Source: Streptococcus suis
GTDB taxonomy: Bacteria > Bacillota > Bacilli > Lactobacillales > Streptococcaceae
Assembly (NCBI RefSeq): GCF_024509525.1
Contig: NZ_JAMWEM010000002.1
Span: 1-64,000, forward strand
DNA length: 64,000 bases
Direction: 5' to 3'
The position numbers were made by a program, and so were the translations under genes. The notes under the pieces are model-generated. The model saw only the letters and a program-made list of their open reading frames with translations, had not been told where the DNA came from and made no database searches. Positions 37,821 through 47,806 of this stretch are shown here, piece by piece (position 1 is the first letter of the stretch; each line of letters begins with the position of its first letter).

Positions 37821-39065
37821 TTAATAGAACTGAATTAAACCTGAAACTTTGTCAAAGTAACCTGTAGTATCCCAGTCAGCCGACGCTGGCAAGCCATTCA
37901 AAGTTCCTGTAAAGACAATGTGGTTTGTAACTGCACGGTCATAGGCTGCTGTATTGTTAACCAATTGACCGTCGATACGGGTCAAAATACCGTTTGCGAT
38001 GTTAAAACGCGGGGTACCTGTCCAGATACGACTGGCAGTGTACTGACCATTTTGTTTCAACTTAATGGCTGCAAAGGTTGCTGTAATAGAATCACCTGAC
38101 TTACGAGCTGCTCCTTCGACACGAAGATAAATATCTGAACGATTTGCCAAGGCTGCATTACGTCCTCTCACCACCTCTGTTCCATTAACATAGCCAACAT
38201 AGGTACCATCATTTTCAAGTGTCAACATCAAGCGATAGGTTGTGTTGAGCTTTGCATAGTAGTTTCCACGATGGTAGCTTTGACCACCAGCATTGTTGCT
38301 AGCAATGTTTTCAATTAAGAAAGCAGTTTTTCCAGTAAATGGTGCAACTGCTGCACTGTCATACTGCAAACCAAAACTTACTGCTGAATCTGGCGTTGCC
38401 ATGACTAGTTTAGCATGGTAACCTGTACCTGAACCAGTAAGAGTTACTTCTGCTTCAATCGTATGTTTTGAAGCAGTATTCGCAATCGTGCTTGTCCCTG
38501 TTGGTATGTTAGTACTGAGAGAGCTATCTGGTTGTGGTGCGTTATAATACTGTGTTTGGATTGGTTTTCCAACACGAAGGGCTTTCAATTTTACCCCCTC
38601 TTGCTGCCAACCATATTGAGGCAAGATATTGTACTCGTTTGTATCTGTGGTCCAATGATGGAGACCACGAAGTTCTCGGTTATAAACACGATAGATTTTT
38701 GCATCACCACCGGAATAGAAAACAGGGCGACCATTATTATCCATTGTCCAACCATGTTTGCTAGTCAAAACTTTAACTTCGTTGGTATCTGTTGTATAAA
38801 GATGGTTCTGTAAGCCTGCATTATATAAGCGGTAGACTGGGGTTCCTTGACCTGCATCAGGTGCATACCAAGCTTCTCCTTCGTAACCCCAACCATGATT
38901 TTTGAACAATACATCTTTCTCATTGGCATCAGTAGTGTATAAATGCTCTCCGTTCAGACGATTGTAGAGACGATAAACAGTCATTTCAGCTTGAGCGGTC
39001 ACAGTTGAAAATGTTGTTAGACCAACAATCGTTGCAAGTAGAACAAAAAAATGTTTCTTTTTCAC
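37821..39065 (-). CDS. Secreted protein with DUF5648-like repeats
   Basis: About 414 residues, GTG start at 39065 with AGGAGG 9 bases upstream. The frame's longer start at 39083 lies within that RBS. Signal peptide to about AQA-E (residue 27). Three repeats of about 45 residues of the pattern VYRLYN..LYTTD.NE..VL..HGW (about 30-165), a family seen in peptidoglycan-active and surface proteins. The C-terminal half (about 185-414) is beta-rich, lectin/laminarinase-like in look (SYHRGNYYAKLNTTYRLML). No catalytic motif is recognised. Likely cell-surface binding. Confidence 0.75.
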   Translation of the reverse strand: MKKKHFFVLLATIVGLTTFSTVTAQAEMTVYRLYNRLNGEHLYTTDANEKDVLFKNHGWGYEGEAWYAPDAGQGTPVYRLYNAGLQNHLYTTDTNEVKVLTSKHGWTMDNNGRPVFYSGGDAKIYRVYNRELRGLHHWTTDTNEYNILPQYGWQQEGVKLKALRVGKPIQTQYYNAPQPDSSLSTNIPTGTSTIANTASKHTIEAEVTLTGSGTGYHAKLVMATPDSAVSFGLQYDSAAVAPFTGKTAFLIENIASNNAGGQSYHRGNYYAKLNTTYRLMLTLENDGTYVGYVNGTEVVRGRNAALANRSDIYLRVEGAARKSGDSITATFAAIKLKQNGQYTASRIWTGTPRFNIANGILTRIDGQLVNNTAAYDRAVTNHIVFTGTLNGLPASADWDTTGYFDKVSGLIQFY

Positions 39066-39139
39066 TAATATATTCCTCCTCACTTATAAGACTAGCAAAA
39101 ATGGAGATATTTGTCAATATCTCCATTTATTTTTTAGAT

Positions 39140-40969
39140 TTAAGGTTTTTGTTGAGCCTGTGTCTTGGCAGCAAAGTATTTTTGTAAACGGTCTTGGATA
39201 ATCGGACTAGTTGCTTCTGGTAACGGTTGAATAAATTCTTGATCTGTTGATAACAAGAAACTATTATCGTAGAAAACAGTATCATAAGAATTATTATTTT
39301 CTTTTGGAAAGAAAAGACTAGCACCTAAGAAATAGTTTTCTTCGCTGATATCAATGTAGTCAAAAACTGTTGGAGCCATATCCAATGAATTACGTCCACT
39401 CACTTCAATCACCTGTGGCGTAACACCATTGTAATAGAAGAAAAGCGGAATTTCATCTATATCCGGATTCGCTCGTGGATAATTTGGAAAGGTTGAAACA
39501 AAATCTGCGTCCTGATAAGTTCCATGATCTGTCGTGAAAACAATGAGGGTATTATCTGCCATGTCACTTGATTTTACTTTTTCCATAAATTTTTTAAATT
39601 GGATATCAAAATTATGGAAACGATTCAGTAGATGGTTACTTGCATCTCCAAATTTTTCATCAGGAGAATCCATAGAAATATGCGTCCCAAAGGTGTACAT
39701 AGCCGTAAAGTATGGCTCACCTGACTGAGCCTCCATTGTTTCATAAAGGGTCTCAAAAGCCTCTTTATCAGAAAGCGTCCCACCTGGTCCCGAATAGGTT
39801 ACTTCTGGATCCATAATCAGTTGATCAAAATTCATTGCATCTAAATACGTTGTGAACTGAACATTTCGTGGCTCAGTATTCACAAAACTAGTTAAATAGC
39901 CCTGATTACGGAAGATATCCTGCATAGACACTAATGTGTTATCATCATAATTATCCAGTTGATAACCTGAATACAATTGACCAATCAAACCACGATACGT
40001 TGCAAAAGTATGATTGTAGTACCCTGAGAAAGATAATGATTCCGTCTGTAACTGACGAACATAAGGCATGATATTTCGCTCATCATCGATAATATTTTGC
40101 GATAATCCCTCAACAAAAATCACTACAACATTTGGTTTTTCTGTTAGATTAGCCGGCCTCTCTATTGCTGATGAAATATTAGGTTTGTAGAATTCAGCTG
40201 TTACATTAGGAAGTTTTGCGATTTCCTCCAGTTGACGCTGATAGTCACGGGCGTCCAGGCCAAGACGATAAACAGCAAACAGAGGTGAATAACTATTTCC
40301 ATATATCATAGTCAAACTGAGCTCTGCTATAAGAATGAGTGAAAGCAACTTCCCTGTTTGAACTTTAGGTAGTTGGAATTCCTTAATCGGAAGGAATGTA
40401 AATACCAGTAGTAAGAGAGTACCGCTTACGTAAGTTAAAGCCGAACCACTCAAGGCCTCTAGCGACTCTAAATTAGTCACCATGACAAGACTGACATAGC
40501 TTCCTCCAAAGAGCATGACTAAGACTTCAACGTTTAGCAGGAACAAGAACAGATAGTTTACACCATGGGCTAACCATTTGTTGATACGTAGTAAGTAGTT
40601 TGAAACCAGCACAATTCCTGCTAGCTCCAAGAAGCTAATTGTTATATAGAAATAATCCCGGCTACTCCGATACGAAAGAATGATCAGCAATGCTGTAAAC
40701 ACATATTTGCTAACGAGGAAAATAGTTGATCGACGTTGTAAGAAAAACTGGATTGCCTGTACTAACCATGAAGAAAATTTTTTCTCTGTAGATAAGTCAG
40801 CCTTCCCGCTAAGTGGTACTTCTTCTTTTAGTTGTTCCATATTTCTACGTTCTGCTTGTGAAACAAAACGGCGTCTGGTGTTGGACCGACGAGAAACTCC
40901 TTGTCTTCGCGAACGAGTAACAGGACGACGGTGGGCCGTTCTATTCTTGTCTTTCATTTCTTCTGTCAA
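39140..40969 (-). CDS. LtaS/GacH-like glycerol-phosphate transferase, copy 2
   Basis: 609 residues. Arg-rich cytoplasmic head (about 1-60, many RR), five membrane segments (about 75-230), and an extracellular sulfatase fold: VVVIFVEGLSQNIID, nucleophile Thr in NHTFATYRGLIG, and VFTTDHGTYQD. It lies immediately downstream of the rgp genes. GacH of group A Streptococcus is an LtaS relative that puts glycerol-phosphate on the rhamnose polysaccharide; position suggests the same here. It is about two-thirds similar to the next gene and separated by 20 bases. Confidence 0.82.
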   Translation of the reverse strand: MTEEMKDKNRTAHRRPVTRSRRQGVSRRSNTRRRFVSQAERRNMEQLKEEVPLSGKADLSTEKKFSSWLVQAIQFFLQRRSTIFLVSKYVFTALLIILSYRSSRDYFYITISFLELAGIVLVSNYLLRINKWLAHGVNYLFLFLLNVEVLVMLFGGSYVSLVMVTNLESLEALSGSALTYVSGTLLLLVFTFLPIKEFQLPKVQTGKLLSLILIAELSLTMIYGNSYSPLFAVYRLGLDARDYQRQLEEIAKLPNVTAEFYKPNISSAIERPANLTEKPNVVVIFVEGLSQNIIDDERNIMPYVRQLQTESLSFSGYYNHTFATYRGLIGQLYSGYQLDNYDDNTLVSMQDIFRNQGYLTSFVNTEPRNVQFTTYLDAMNFDQLIMDPEVTYSGPGGTLSDKEAFETLYETMEAQSGEPYFTAMYTFGTHISMDSPDEKFGDASNHLLNRFHNFDIQFKKFMEKVKSSDMADNTLIVFTTDHGTYQDADFVSTFPNYPRANPDIDEIPLFFYYNGVTPQVIEVSGRNSLDMAPTVFDYIDISEENYFLGASLFFPKENNNSYDTVFYDNSFLLSTDQEFIQPLPEATSPIIQDRLQKYFAAKTQAQQKP

Positions 40970-40989
40970 AAATACAATCCTACGTCTTT

Positions 40990-42612
40990 CTATTCTTGTG
41001 GTTCTTGTGTTTTAGCCGCAAAATATTTTTGCAACAATTCTTCTAGAGTTGCTTTATTCGTATCTGATAATGGCTCTATCACACCATAGTTGGTACTGAG
41101 GAGATAGGTATTATCGTAAAATACAGTATCATATGAGTTGTCATTTTCCTTGTAGTAAAACAGAGATTGTCCCAAGAAGTAGTTTGGCACATTGATATCC
41201 AAATAATCCAATACTGTCGGTACCAGACTAAGACTATTGCGTCCTTCTACATCCAATTTTTCCTGCTGTACCCCTTTATAATAAATAAAGAGTGGCATTC
41301 TGTCAACATCGGAGTTTGCACGCACGTAATCTGGATAAGCATCTGTAAAATCCTTATCCTCAAAGGTAGCATGGTCCGTTGTAAAAATCAGGATAGTATT
41401 ATCAGACAAACTACTCTGATTAAACTTAGTGATAAATTCATTGAAATAATAATCAAAGTTATGGAAACGATTAAGAAGATAATTGTTCCCGTCACCAAAG
41501 GTTTTATCCGGTGAATCAAAACTCATGTGGGTCCCGTAGGTGTACATGGTGGTGAAAAATGGCTGAGCAGTCTGTGCTTGTGCTTCCATTGTTTCATACA
41601 AAAGCTCAAAAGCGGACTGGTCTGTTAAACTTCCCCGAATCCCATTACCACGAGAATTATCGTTGATAAGTGTTTGATAATTCAGACTTTCTAAGTAACT
41701 CGTAAACTGCGTATTATTCGGCTCGGTGTTGATAAAGGTTGTCTGATAACCCTTGCTTGCCAAGACATCTTGAATGCCAACCAAACTATTTGTATCCAAG
41801 TTGTCCAACTGGTAACCTGAATAAAGCTGGCCAATCAGACCACGATAGGTCGCAAAGGTATGGTTATAGTAATTAGTGAAACTCAAAGAACTATCTTGCA
41901 AGGCCTTGAAAGAAGGCATGATTGCCCGCTCATCATCGACGATATTTTGAGAAAGTCCTTCCACAAATACTAAGACAATATTAGGATTTTCTGGCAAATT
42001 AGTCGGCTTATCGCGTGCTTCTTTGATTTCATCGTGATAGAAAAAGGAAGTCACGTTGGGCTGGTCTGCAATAGCTGCCAACTTTTCCTGATGAGCTTTG
42101 GCATCTAAACCCAAACGATAAACAGCAAAGAGAGGAGAATAAGCATTTCCATATAAGAAAGTAAAAGCCAGCTCTGCTATGAGGGCAAAGGACAATACAG
42201 ACATGGTATCTACCTTCTTGAAACCAATCTTAGCAACTGGTAGAAAGGTAAAAATAAGCAGTAAAATTGTTCCAGTCGTGTAGAGGAAAAAATGGCCACT
42301 CAAGGATTCCAGCGAATCAAGGTTGGTCACCATGATGAGTGTCGTATAAGAGCCTCCAAAATACATGACCAAGTTCTGTGCATTAAATAAAAACAAGAGC
42401 AAGGAGTTAAATCCATAGCCCAACCACTTATTCCACTCTAACAGCCGATTCGTTAAACTTAAAATAATGATTAATTCAAAAAAACTGACAAGTGAAAAGG
42501 CCCAGTTCTCATGTGTTTGGTAGGCTACTAGGACTAAAATAAGGGAAAAGAGATACTTAGCAATTGCAAGTACCCACTTCTTTTCTCCCAACAATTCTTT
42601 CATTGAATTCAC
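40990..42612 (-). CDS. LtaS/GacH-like glycerol-phosphate transferase, copy 1
   Basis: 540 residues. Same plan as its neighbour but without the Arg-rich head: membrane segments about 15-200, IVLVFVEGLSQNIVDDERA, NHTFATYRGLIGQLYSGYQ, IFTTDHATFEDKD. ATG overlaps the rgpF stop by 4 bases, so it belongs to the rgp operon, which strengthens a role in decorating the rhamnose polysaccharide. Confidence 0.84.
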   Translation of the reverse strand: MNSMKELLGEKKWVLAIAKYLFSLILVLVAYQTHENWAFSLVSFFELIIILSLTNRLLEWNKWLGYGFNSLLLFLFNAQNLVMYFGGSYTTLIMVTNLDSLESLSGHFFLYTTGTILLLIFTFLPVAKIGFKKVDTMSVLSFALIAELAFTFLYGNAYSPLFAVYRLGLDAKAHQEKLAAIADQPNVTSFFYHDEIKEARDKPTNLPENPNIVLVFVEGLSQNIVDDERAIMPSFKALQDSSLSFTNYYNHTFATYRGLIGQLYSGYQLDNLDTNSLVGIQDVLASKGYQTTFINTEPNNTQFTSYLESLNYQTLINDNSRGNGIRGSLTDQSAFELLYETMEAQAQTAQPFFTTMYTYGTHMSFDSPDKTFGDGNNYLLNRFHNFDYYFNEFITKFNQSSLSDNTILIFTTDHATFEDKDFTDAYPDYVRANSDVDRMPLFIYYKGVQQEKLDVEGRNSLSLVPTVLDYLDINVPNYFLGQSLFYYKENDNSYDTVFYDNTYLLSTNYGVIEPLSDTNKATLEELLQKYFAAKTQEPQE

Positions 42613-44357
42613 TTCAATTTACTCCTTAATCGTTTCAAGATGTATTTAACAGCACGGGTAGGGCCGATAATAATGTATTTCAAGGCTCCCTTGATACCGC
42701 CCAAGTGGTCAAAGTTGACATAGGTGTGCGGAAGGGCATCGCCACGTTCATTGAGCAATTTGTTGTCAATAAAGGCTGTCAAATCAATTGGATTCTTAGA
42801 AATTCGGAAGTCGTACTGTTGATCCCAAGCAATGTAAACCAAGAGGCGTTCGATTGCGTGCAAGACGGAGTTCTGTGGTAAAGGCTCTGCTGGCACATCC
42901 TCGTCTGTCAAATCGAGTTCAAACAAGGGCTTCAATGCATCGTACTTAAACCAAGCATACGTTCCATAGGACATGACAAAAGTATGGAAATGATTGAAAT
43001 CGATATCCTTTGTTAAGCCCATTTGTTGCCATAATTCATTCATAGCAGGGGCAATCTGGTTTTCATTGTAGGCATCCACTATCTTATTAAATCGGAAGAA
43101 GGTTGGAATATCAGCAATAACCAAGCCTAAGTCGTCCTTGGCTTCCATATTGGCCAGAATGGAATTTGCTGGTGTGACCAGCATGGCAATCAATTCTTTC
43201 CGCCAGGATTCTCCTGCCCAAAAATCTGCTTCCTTGGACTTTTTGGTGTGGAAATGACCGACGTAGTCATAGCTCTGCAAGGCTTCTTTGAGCTTCAACA
43301 TCGGCAAAACATCGCGACCGATGTTCCCTGTCACCACAATCTCTGCTGCTCTGCTATTTTCCGCCAAAATCTCCTCAATCTCTGCCACCTTCTCCTTACG
43401 GTCAGTGGTGATAAAGAGGTCGTAGTCAAAGGCAAAGGCTGTAAAGGCCGTCAAAAACTCCTGCAACAAGTCCACATAGAAGACATGGAGGTGCACAGCG
43501 ACTTTTTTTGTACCAGAAAATACCTGCTCAGTCAGCTGAATGTACTTTCTCGCCAGCAAATACTTGAAATCAGGGTAATTGATTTTAGACATGTGGGACA
43601 CAATCAGGTCAACTGGGTAGTTGGTGGTGTCCTCAATTTCCTGCAAGATATAAGGTGTGATGTGCTGGTTGGCATCAATGGTTTTAACCTTGATAAAAGG
43701 TACCTTGTTCTTAAGGATTGCCGTTGGATTATAGTAAGAAAAGTCTGGATGCAACATGCCCGTTGTATCAGCATCAACTGTATTGAAGACTGTCTGATAG
43801 CGGTAGCCTGCATCCACCAAGTTGGTCGTTACTTGTGTTTCATAGTGGGCAATGACGTCTTGTACATTGGTGAAATTCTGAACTCCAATCCAAAAATCTT
43901 GGAAGGCTTTTGACTGCACAACCCGCTGTGAGAAGGAAAGATAGTAACTTTGAATATGTTCCTTAAACTGACTATTGGCTCTAAAGTTGGTCATTCCCCA
44001 GAAATCAACCTCTGGATTGCTTTCAAAGCGATTATAGACCTCACCCATATCCCACAAGGGACCAAAACAAGTGTCGTTCATCAGCGTTACAGAATCAAAA
44101 TGTTTCAATTCTTCGAAACCTACATGGCTCATACCATCACGCCATGCCGCAAAGTCAAAACCGATATTCTCACGACGAAGAATCTGGTCTACAAGAACAG
44201 CTTGTCTGAGCTTGGCTTCATCTTGTTCGGATAAGCCACTGTTGCTAATGAAAATGATTTTTGAAAAAAGAGGTCGTAGTTGAGTCAGTTGGTATTCAAC
44301 GTGCGAGCTCAGCTCTCCAAACTTATTAAAATGAACATATAAAAGCAGACGCTTCAT
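42609..44357 (-). CDS. Rhamnan synthesis protein F (RgpF)
   Basis: 582 residues. Opening MKRLLLYVHFNKFGELSSHVEY and RRENIGFDFAAWRDGM are typical of RgpF rhamnosyltransferases; the second half carries a further GT-like domain (HLHVFYVDLLQEFLTAF; FHTKKSKEADFWAGESWRKE). It extends the polyrhamnose backbone at the cytoplasmic membrane face. 4-base overlaps on both sides tie it into the operon. Confidence 0.92.
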   Translation of the reverse strand: MKRLLLYVHFNKFGELSSHVEYQLTQLRPLFSKIIFISNSGLSEQDEAKLRQAVLVDQILRRENIGFDFAAWRDGMSHVGFEELKHFDSVTLMNDTCFGPLWDMGEVYNRFESNPEVDFWGMTNFRANSQFKEHIQSYYLSFSQRVVQSKAFQDFWIGVQNFTNVQDVIAHYETQVTTNLVDAGYRYQTVFNTVDADTTGMLHPDFSYYNPTAILKNKVPFIKVKTIDANQHITPYILQEIEDTTNYPVDLIVSHMSKINYPDFKYLLARKYIQLTEQVFSGTKKVAVHLHVFYVDLLQEFLTAFTAFAFDYDLFITTDRKEKVAEIEEILAENSRAAEIVVTGNIGRDVLPMLKLKEALQSYDYVGHFHTKKSKEADFWAGESWRKELIAMLVTPANSILANMEAKDDLGLVIADIPTFFRFNKIVDAYNENQIAPAMNELWQQMGLTKDIDFNHFHTFVMSYGTYAWFKYDALKPLFELDLTDEDVPAEPLPQNSVLHAIERLLVYIAWDQQYDFRISKNPIDLTAFIDNKLLNERGDALPHTYVNFDHLGGIKGALKYIIIGPTRAVKYILKRLRSKLK

Positions 44358-45760
44358 TTGTTTCTCCTAAAGAAATTGATAATTTTTGTAGGTATGGTCC
44401 AACGGCGAGAGCCAATTACTGAGTGATACAAGTGTGTTATGTTTTCTAACTCTTTTTGTTGCTGTTCAATAATAAATCGCTGTTGTACTGTTTGTATCCG
44501 AAGACCTTCTAACTCCATCACTTTCATCTGCATATCCAATAGCTCCTGACTGAGAATCTTAGCAATGTAATCATCTGAGTGAATATTGTCTATGTCATAA
44601 GCTTGATAAGATAGGGTAAATTGGTTCCCAAATACTTTTGGAATCGAATATATAATTTGAGGGTCAGAATTCGGAAATATATAGTTATCTCCTAAGACGA
44701 TGCCGTTTGTAAATTCTGGCAGTACTTCTGTATTCGTTGGTTGACAGACCAACTTTACATAGGCATAAAAGCTAGGACTCTCAGATAAATCAACGCGAAT
44801 CTTTTGACAGTCTGCTGGTAGTTGCAGAGGCACTTCTGCAGCCTTTGCAAGAGGAAATTGGACAATCTGATCTTGAACAAAGCTACCATCTTCCCTCGCA
44901 AAGTAAACTGTTACCTGCTCAATACCAAATTGCGCCAACCCAAACTCTTTTTTAGTCAATTCTAATTCGTAGTGATTATTGCGCTCCAAAAGAATCTGTA
45001 ACATTTTTCGCGTATCCCTTGAGGGATATTTATCCAAATAGGTTTCTTGAGTCTCAAGCAAGCGATTGAAACGGTGTTCTACTTTTGAAAATTCTTTGGG
45101 GCGTGAATCCGATCCTTGATTGACCCGATAAGCAACTGTAACTTCCGGCAAGTAAGTTAATGGTGTCCGTTGAAATAAATCGAGTTGTAAGTCAAAGGTA
45201 TCATCTGCGGTAGTAATATCCATTTCCTGATTGACTTCCTGCATGAGCTGCGTCTCTACCAACCAAGTAGACGGTGCGGTAAAACCTCTTGTCGCGAGCA
45301 TCTGCTCGAAATCATGGGCTTTGGGTACCAAGCCAGATTCAAAAATAGCTCGTGCAATCACCTCATCGTCTTCATTGACATAATCAATATCAGTAGATAC
45401 CCATTTAGATTGCGGATTCATACGCAGGGCATCAACTTGCTTCTGTAATTTTTTCCGATCCGTCCAGTAATCGTCTCCGTCACATCGGGCTAAGTAATCA
45501 GCTGTTACTTCTTGACAAATTTTTACCCAAGTGCGAGCAATACCTTGGTTGGTGTCATTATAAAAAGCACGAATCTTGTCAGGGAAACGCTGGGCAAATT
45601 CTGCTACAATCTCCTTTGAACCATCTGTTGAACAATCATCAATCAAGAGGATATCAAATGAAAAATCTGTTTCCTGCATCAAAAAATGTTCAATCGTTTT
45701 TCGTAACCACGGTGCCTTATTATAAACCGTACAAACGATGGAGACAAGCGGGTAGGTCAT
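44354..45760 (-). CDS. Family 2 glycosyltransferase (RgpE-like)
   Basis: 468 residues. GT-A fold at residues 1-230: VSIVCTVYNKAPWLRKTIEHF, LLIDDCSTDGS, and DGDDYW (the DxD-type site). The rest is a beta-rich domain and a C-terminal coiled coil (about 425-455, QQRFIIEQQQKELENI). By position it is rgpE. It may add the side-chain sugar. 11 bases from the ABC ATPase gene. Confidence 0.82.
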   Translation of the reverse strand: MTYPLVSIVCTVYNKAPWLRKTIEHFLMQETDFSFDILLIDDCSTDGSKEIVAEFAQRFPDKIRAFYNDTNQGIARTWVKICQEVTADYLARCDGDDYWTDRKKLQKQVDALRMNPQSKWVSTDIDYVNEDDEVIARAIFESGLVPKAHDFEQMLATRGFTAPSTWLVETQLMQEVNQEMDITTADDTFDLQLDLFQRTPLTYLPEVTVAYRVNQGSDSRPKEFSKVEHRFNRLLETQETYLDKYPSRDTRKMLQILLERNNHYELELTKKEFGLAQFGIEQVTVYFAREDGSFVQDQIVQFPLAKAAEVPLQLPADCQKIRVDLSESPSFYAYVKLVCQPTNTEVLPEFTNGIVLGDNYIFPNSDPQIIYSIPKVFGNQFTLSYQAYDIDNIHSDDYIAKILSQELLDMQMKVMELEGLRIQTVQQRFIIEQQQKELENITHLYHSVIGSRRWTIPTKIINFFRRNK

Positions 45761-45771
45761 AGGTTCTCCTT

Positions 45772-47001
45772 TTATTCAGTAATAGTCCAACTTCCATTTC
45801 GATTAATAAGTCCAGCAGCTGAATCATTGGCTGAAAAGTCATCTTGGGCGATATCTGTCCTTGTAACAAAAATCATTGGTGCATGCTCTGAAGTTGCATA
45901 AGCTAACATCTCACGATTTTTCCCCAAAATCGTTACCTGTAATTTCAATTTCACATCGTTGATAGCCGATAAGCTACATGAATAACGTAGAATTTTATGC
46001 CCCTTGGTTGTCGTCGGATAGTCATAGGTATTATCATTGTAGATCCAAATGTTTCGGTCAATATCTGTCATTGAAAAGACCGCATGAGCCTCAATATCTT
46101 CAAGAACATCATAGGAAATCTCAAATTCTACTTTTTGTTCCTGTGAAACACGTTGGGGAGATAAAAGTTTCACTTTTAAGTTATCCACTAAAACAATCGG
46201 TTCTTCTGCTTGCGCAGTTTCTTCCGACACTTCCTCACTTGATGCTTGGGAGGTTACAACAGTATTATCTAAACTATACTGATTGGCAACGTCATTCGGA
46301 TCTCCCAAAGCCTTCACCAAACCATGCTCAATCAAGACGGCTTTGTTACAATACTTCTTAACCGCACCCATATCGTGTGTGACAAGAATGGTTGTTTTAC
46401 CGCTTCTCTTTCTCTCCTGGAAATAATCATTACACTTCCGCTGGAAAGCTTCGTCCCCTACTGCCAATACTTCATCCAAAATCAAGACATCTCCTTGGGC
46501 CTTAATGGCAACTGAGAAAGCCAGACGCACCTGCATACCGCTGGAATAGTTTTTGAGTTTCTGGTTCATAAACTCATGTAGTTCCGCAAAATCAACGATA
46601 TCACCGTACATGGCATCGATTTCTTCCCGTGAGAAACCAAGCAAGGCTCCGTTGAGATAGACATTTTCTCGACCTGTCAACTCAGGATTAAACCCAACAC
46701 CCAACTCGATAAAGGAAACCAGTTTGCCATTGACGGTCACAGAGCCGTTTTCAGGCACATAGATTTGAGAAATGATTTTCAAAAGCGTTGATTTTCCAGA
46801 GCCATTTCGACCAAGAATCCCGAAAAAGTCTCCTTTTTCCACTTCAAAAGAAATATCCTTGAGAACATGTTGCTCCTTGTAACCTTTAATCCCTCTAAAT
46901 CGGTTGACCATGGTCGTTCGCAAGCTTTGTGTAGCCTCTGTCGGCAATTTGAAGAACTTGCTGACATGATCTACTTTTACTGCAATATTATTTTCTGTCA
47001 T
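45772..47001 (-). CDS. Polysaccharide ABC exporter ATPase (RgpD)
   Basis: 409 residues. Wzt-type: Walker A GILGRNGSGKSTLL, signature YSSGMQVRLA, Walker B VLILDEVLAVGD. A Glu-rich linker (about 250-270) is followed by a C-terminal beta-sandwich (about 275-400) like the Wzt carbohydrate-binding domain. That suggests recognition of a finished chain end. It pairs with RgpC, whose gene stops at its start (1-base contact). Confidence 0.92.
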   Translation of the reverse strand: MTENNIAVKVDHVSKFFKLPTEATQSLRTTMVNRFRGIKGYKEQHVLKDISFEVEKGDFFGILGRNGSGKSTLLKIISQIYVPENGSVTVNGKLVSFIELGVGFNPELTGRENVYLNGALLGFSREEIDAMYGDIVDFAELHEFMNQKLKNYSSGMQVRLAFSVAIKAQGDVLILDEVLAVGDEAFQRKCNDYFQERKRSGKTTILVTHDMGAVKKYCNKAVLIEHGLVKALGDPNDVANQYSLDNTVVTSQASSEEVSEETAQAEEPIVLVDNLKVKLLSPQRVSQEQKVEFEISYDVLEDIEAHAVFSMTDIDRNIWIYNDNTYDYPTTTKGHKILRYSCSLSAINDVKLKLQVTILGKNREMLAYATSEHAPMIFVTRTDIAQDDFSANDSAAGLINRNGSWTITE

Positions 47002-47804
47002 TAGAGAATCTCCGCAAATTTCTTAGAATGTTTGTTGAATACCCGAACACCAATTACAAAGACAAGGACTGGAATCAGGTATGGAATTAGCACAATAGCC
47101 TTGTTGTTAATGACCTGCCATACTGGTAAATTAGCTCTGTCAATAACAAAATAGCGCATATCTTGAATAATTTGAGCCATTGGGTTAAGCATAATTAGCT
47201 TTGCAGCTAAAACGCTTTGATTCATGACAAAGGATAGAGAATAGATGATTGGCGTTGCATACATACCAGCCTGCATGATCACTTCCCAAATCTGAGCAAG
47301 GTCGCGGAAGCGAACAAAGAGCGTTGACAGGATGAAGGCCACACCTGTTGCCAACAAAAAGAGTTCCACAAAAAGAGGCAGGGCAACAATAACGGTCCAC
47401 GTAAATTGCACACCGTTGAAGAGAGAGAAAATCAAGACAACAATCAAGTTAATTGAGAAGTTAATCGCCGCACCAAAAACAGCTGATAGGACAATAATCT
47501 CTTTTGAGAAATTCAATTTTCGCAATAGGTCCCCACGGGTAACAATTGAAACCATTCCCATGTTTGTTGCTTCTGAGAAGAAGGACCAGATAACGTTTCC
47601 TAGTAACAGTGCAACTGGAAAGTGTGGTACATCTCCACCCAATCTCAAGAAATGAATGAAGACCACATACATGATCGCAAAGAGCATGAGGGGCTTCAAA
47701 ATCGACCATAGGTAACCGATAACAGAACCTTGGTAGCGCAATTTAAAATCTGTTTTAATCAATTCTTTCAAAAGAATTTGATTTTTGGTGGAAAATAAAT
47801 CCAT
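47001..47804 (-). CDS. Polysaccharide ABC exporter permease (RgpC)
   Basis: 267 residues, six membrane segments, ABC-2 type. LGNVIWSFFSEATNMGMVSIV and the RFRDLAQIW motif are typical of Wzm/TagG permeases. It flips lipid-linked rhamnose polymer across the membrane. Confidence 0.93.
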   Translation of the reverse strand: MDLFSTKNQILLKELIKTDFKLRYQGSVIGYLWSILKPLMLFAIMYVVFIHFLRLGGDVPHFPVALLLGNVIWSFFSEATNMGMVSIVTRGDLLRKLNFSKEIIVLSAVFGAAINFSINLIVVLIFSLFNGVQFTWTVIVALPLFVELFLLATGVAFILSTLFVRFRDLAQIWEVIMQAGMYATPIIYSLSFVMNQSVLAAKLIMLNPMAQIIQDMRYFVIDRANLPVWQVINNKAIVLIPYLIPVLVFVIGVRVFNKHSKKFAEIL

Positions 47805-47806
47805 GT

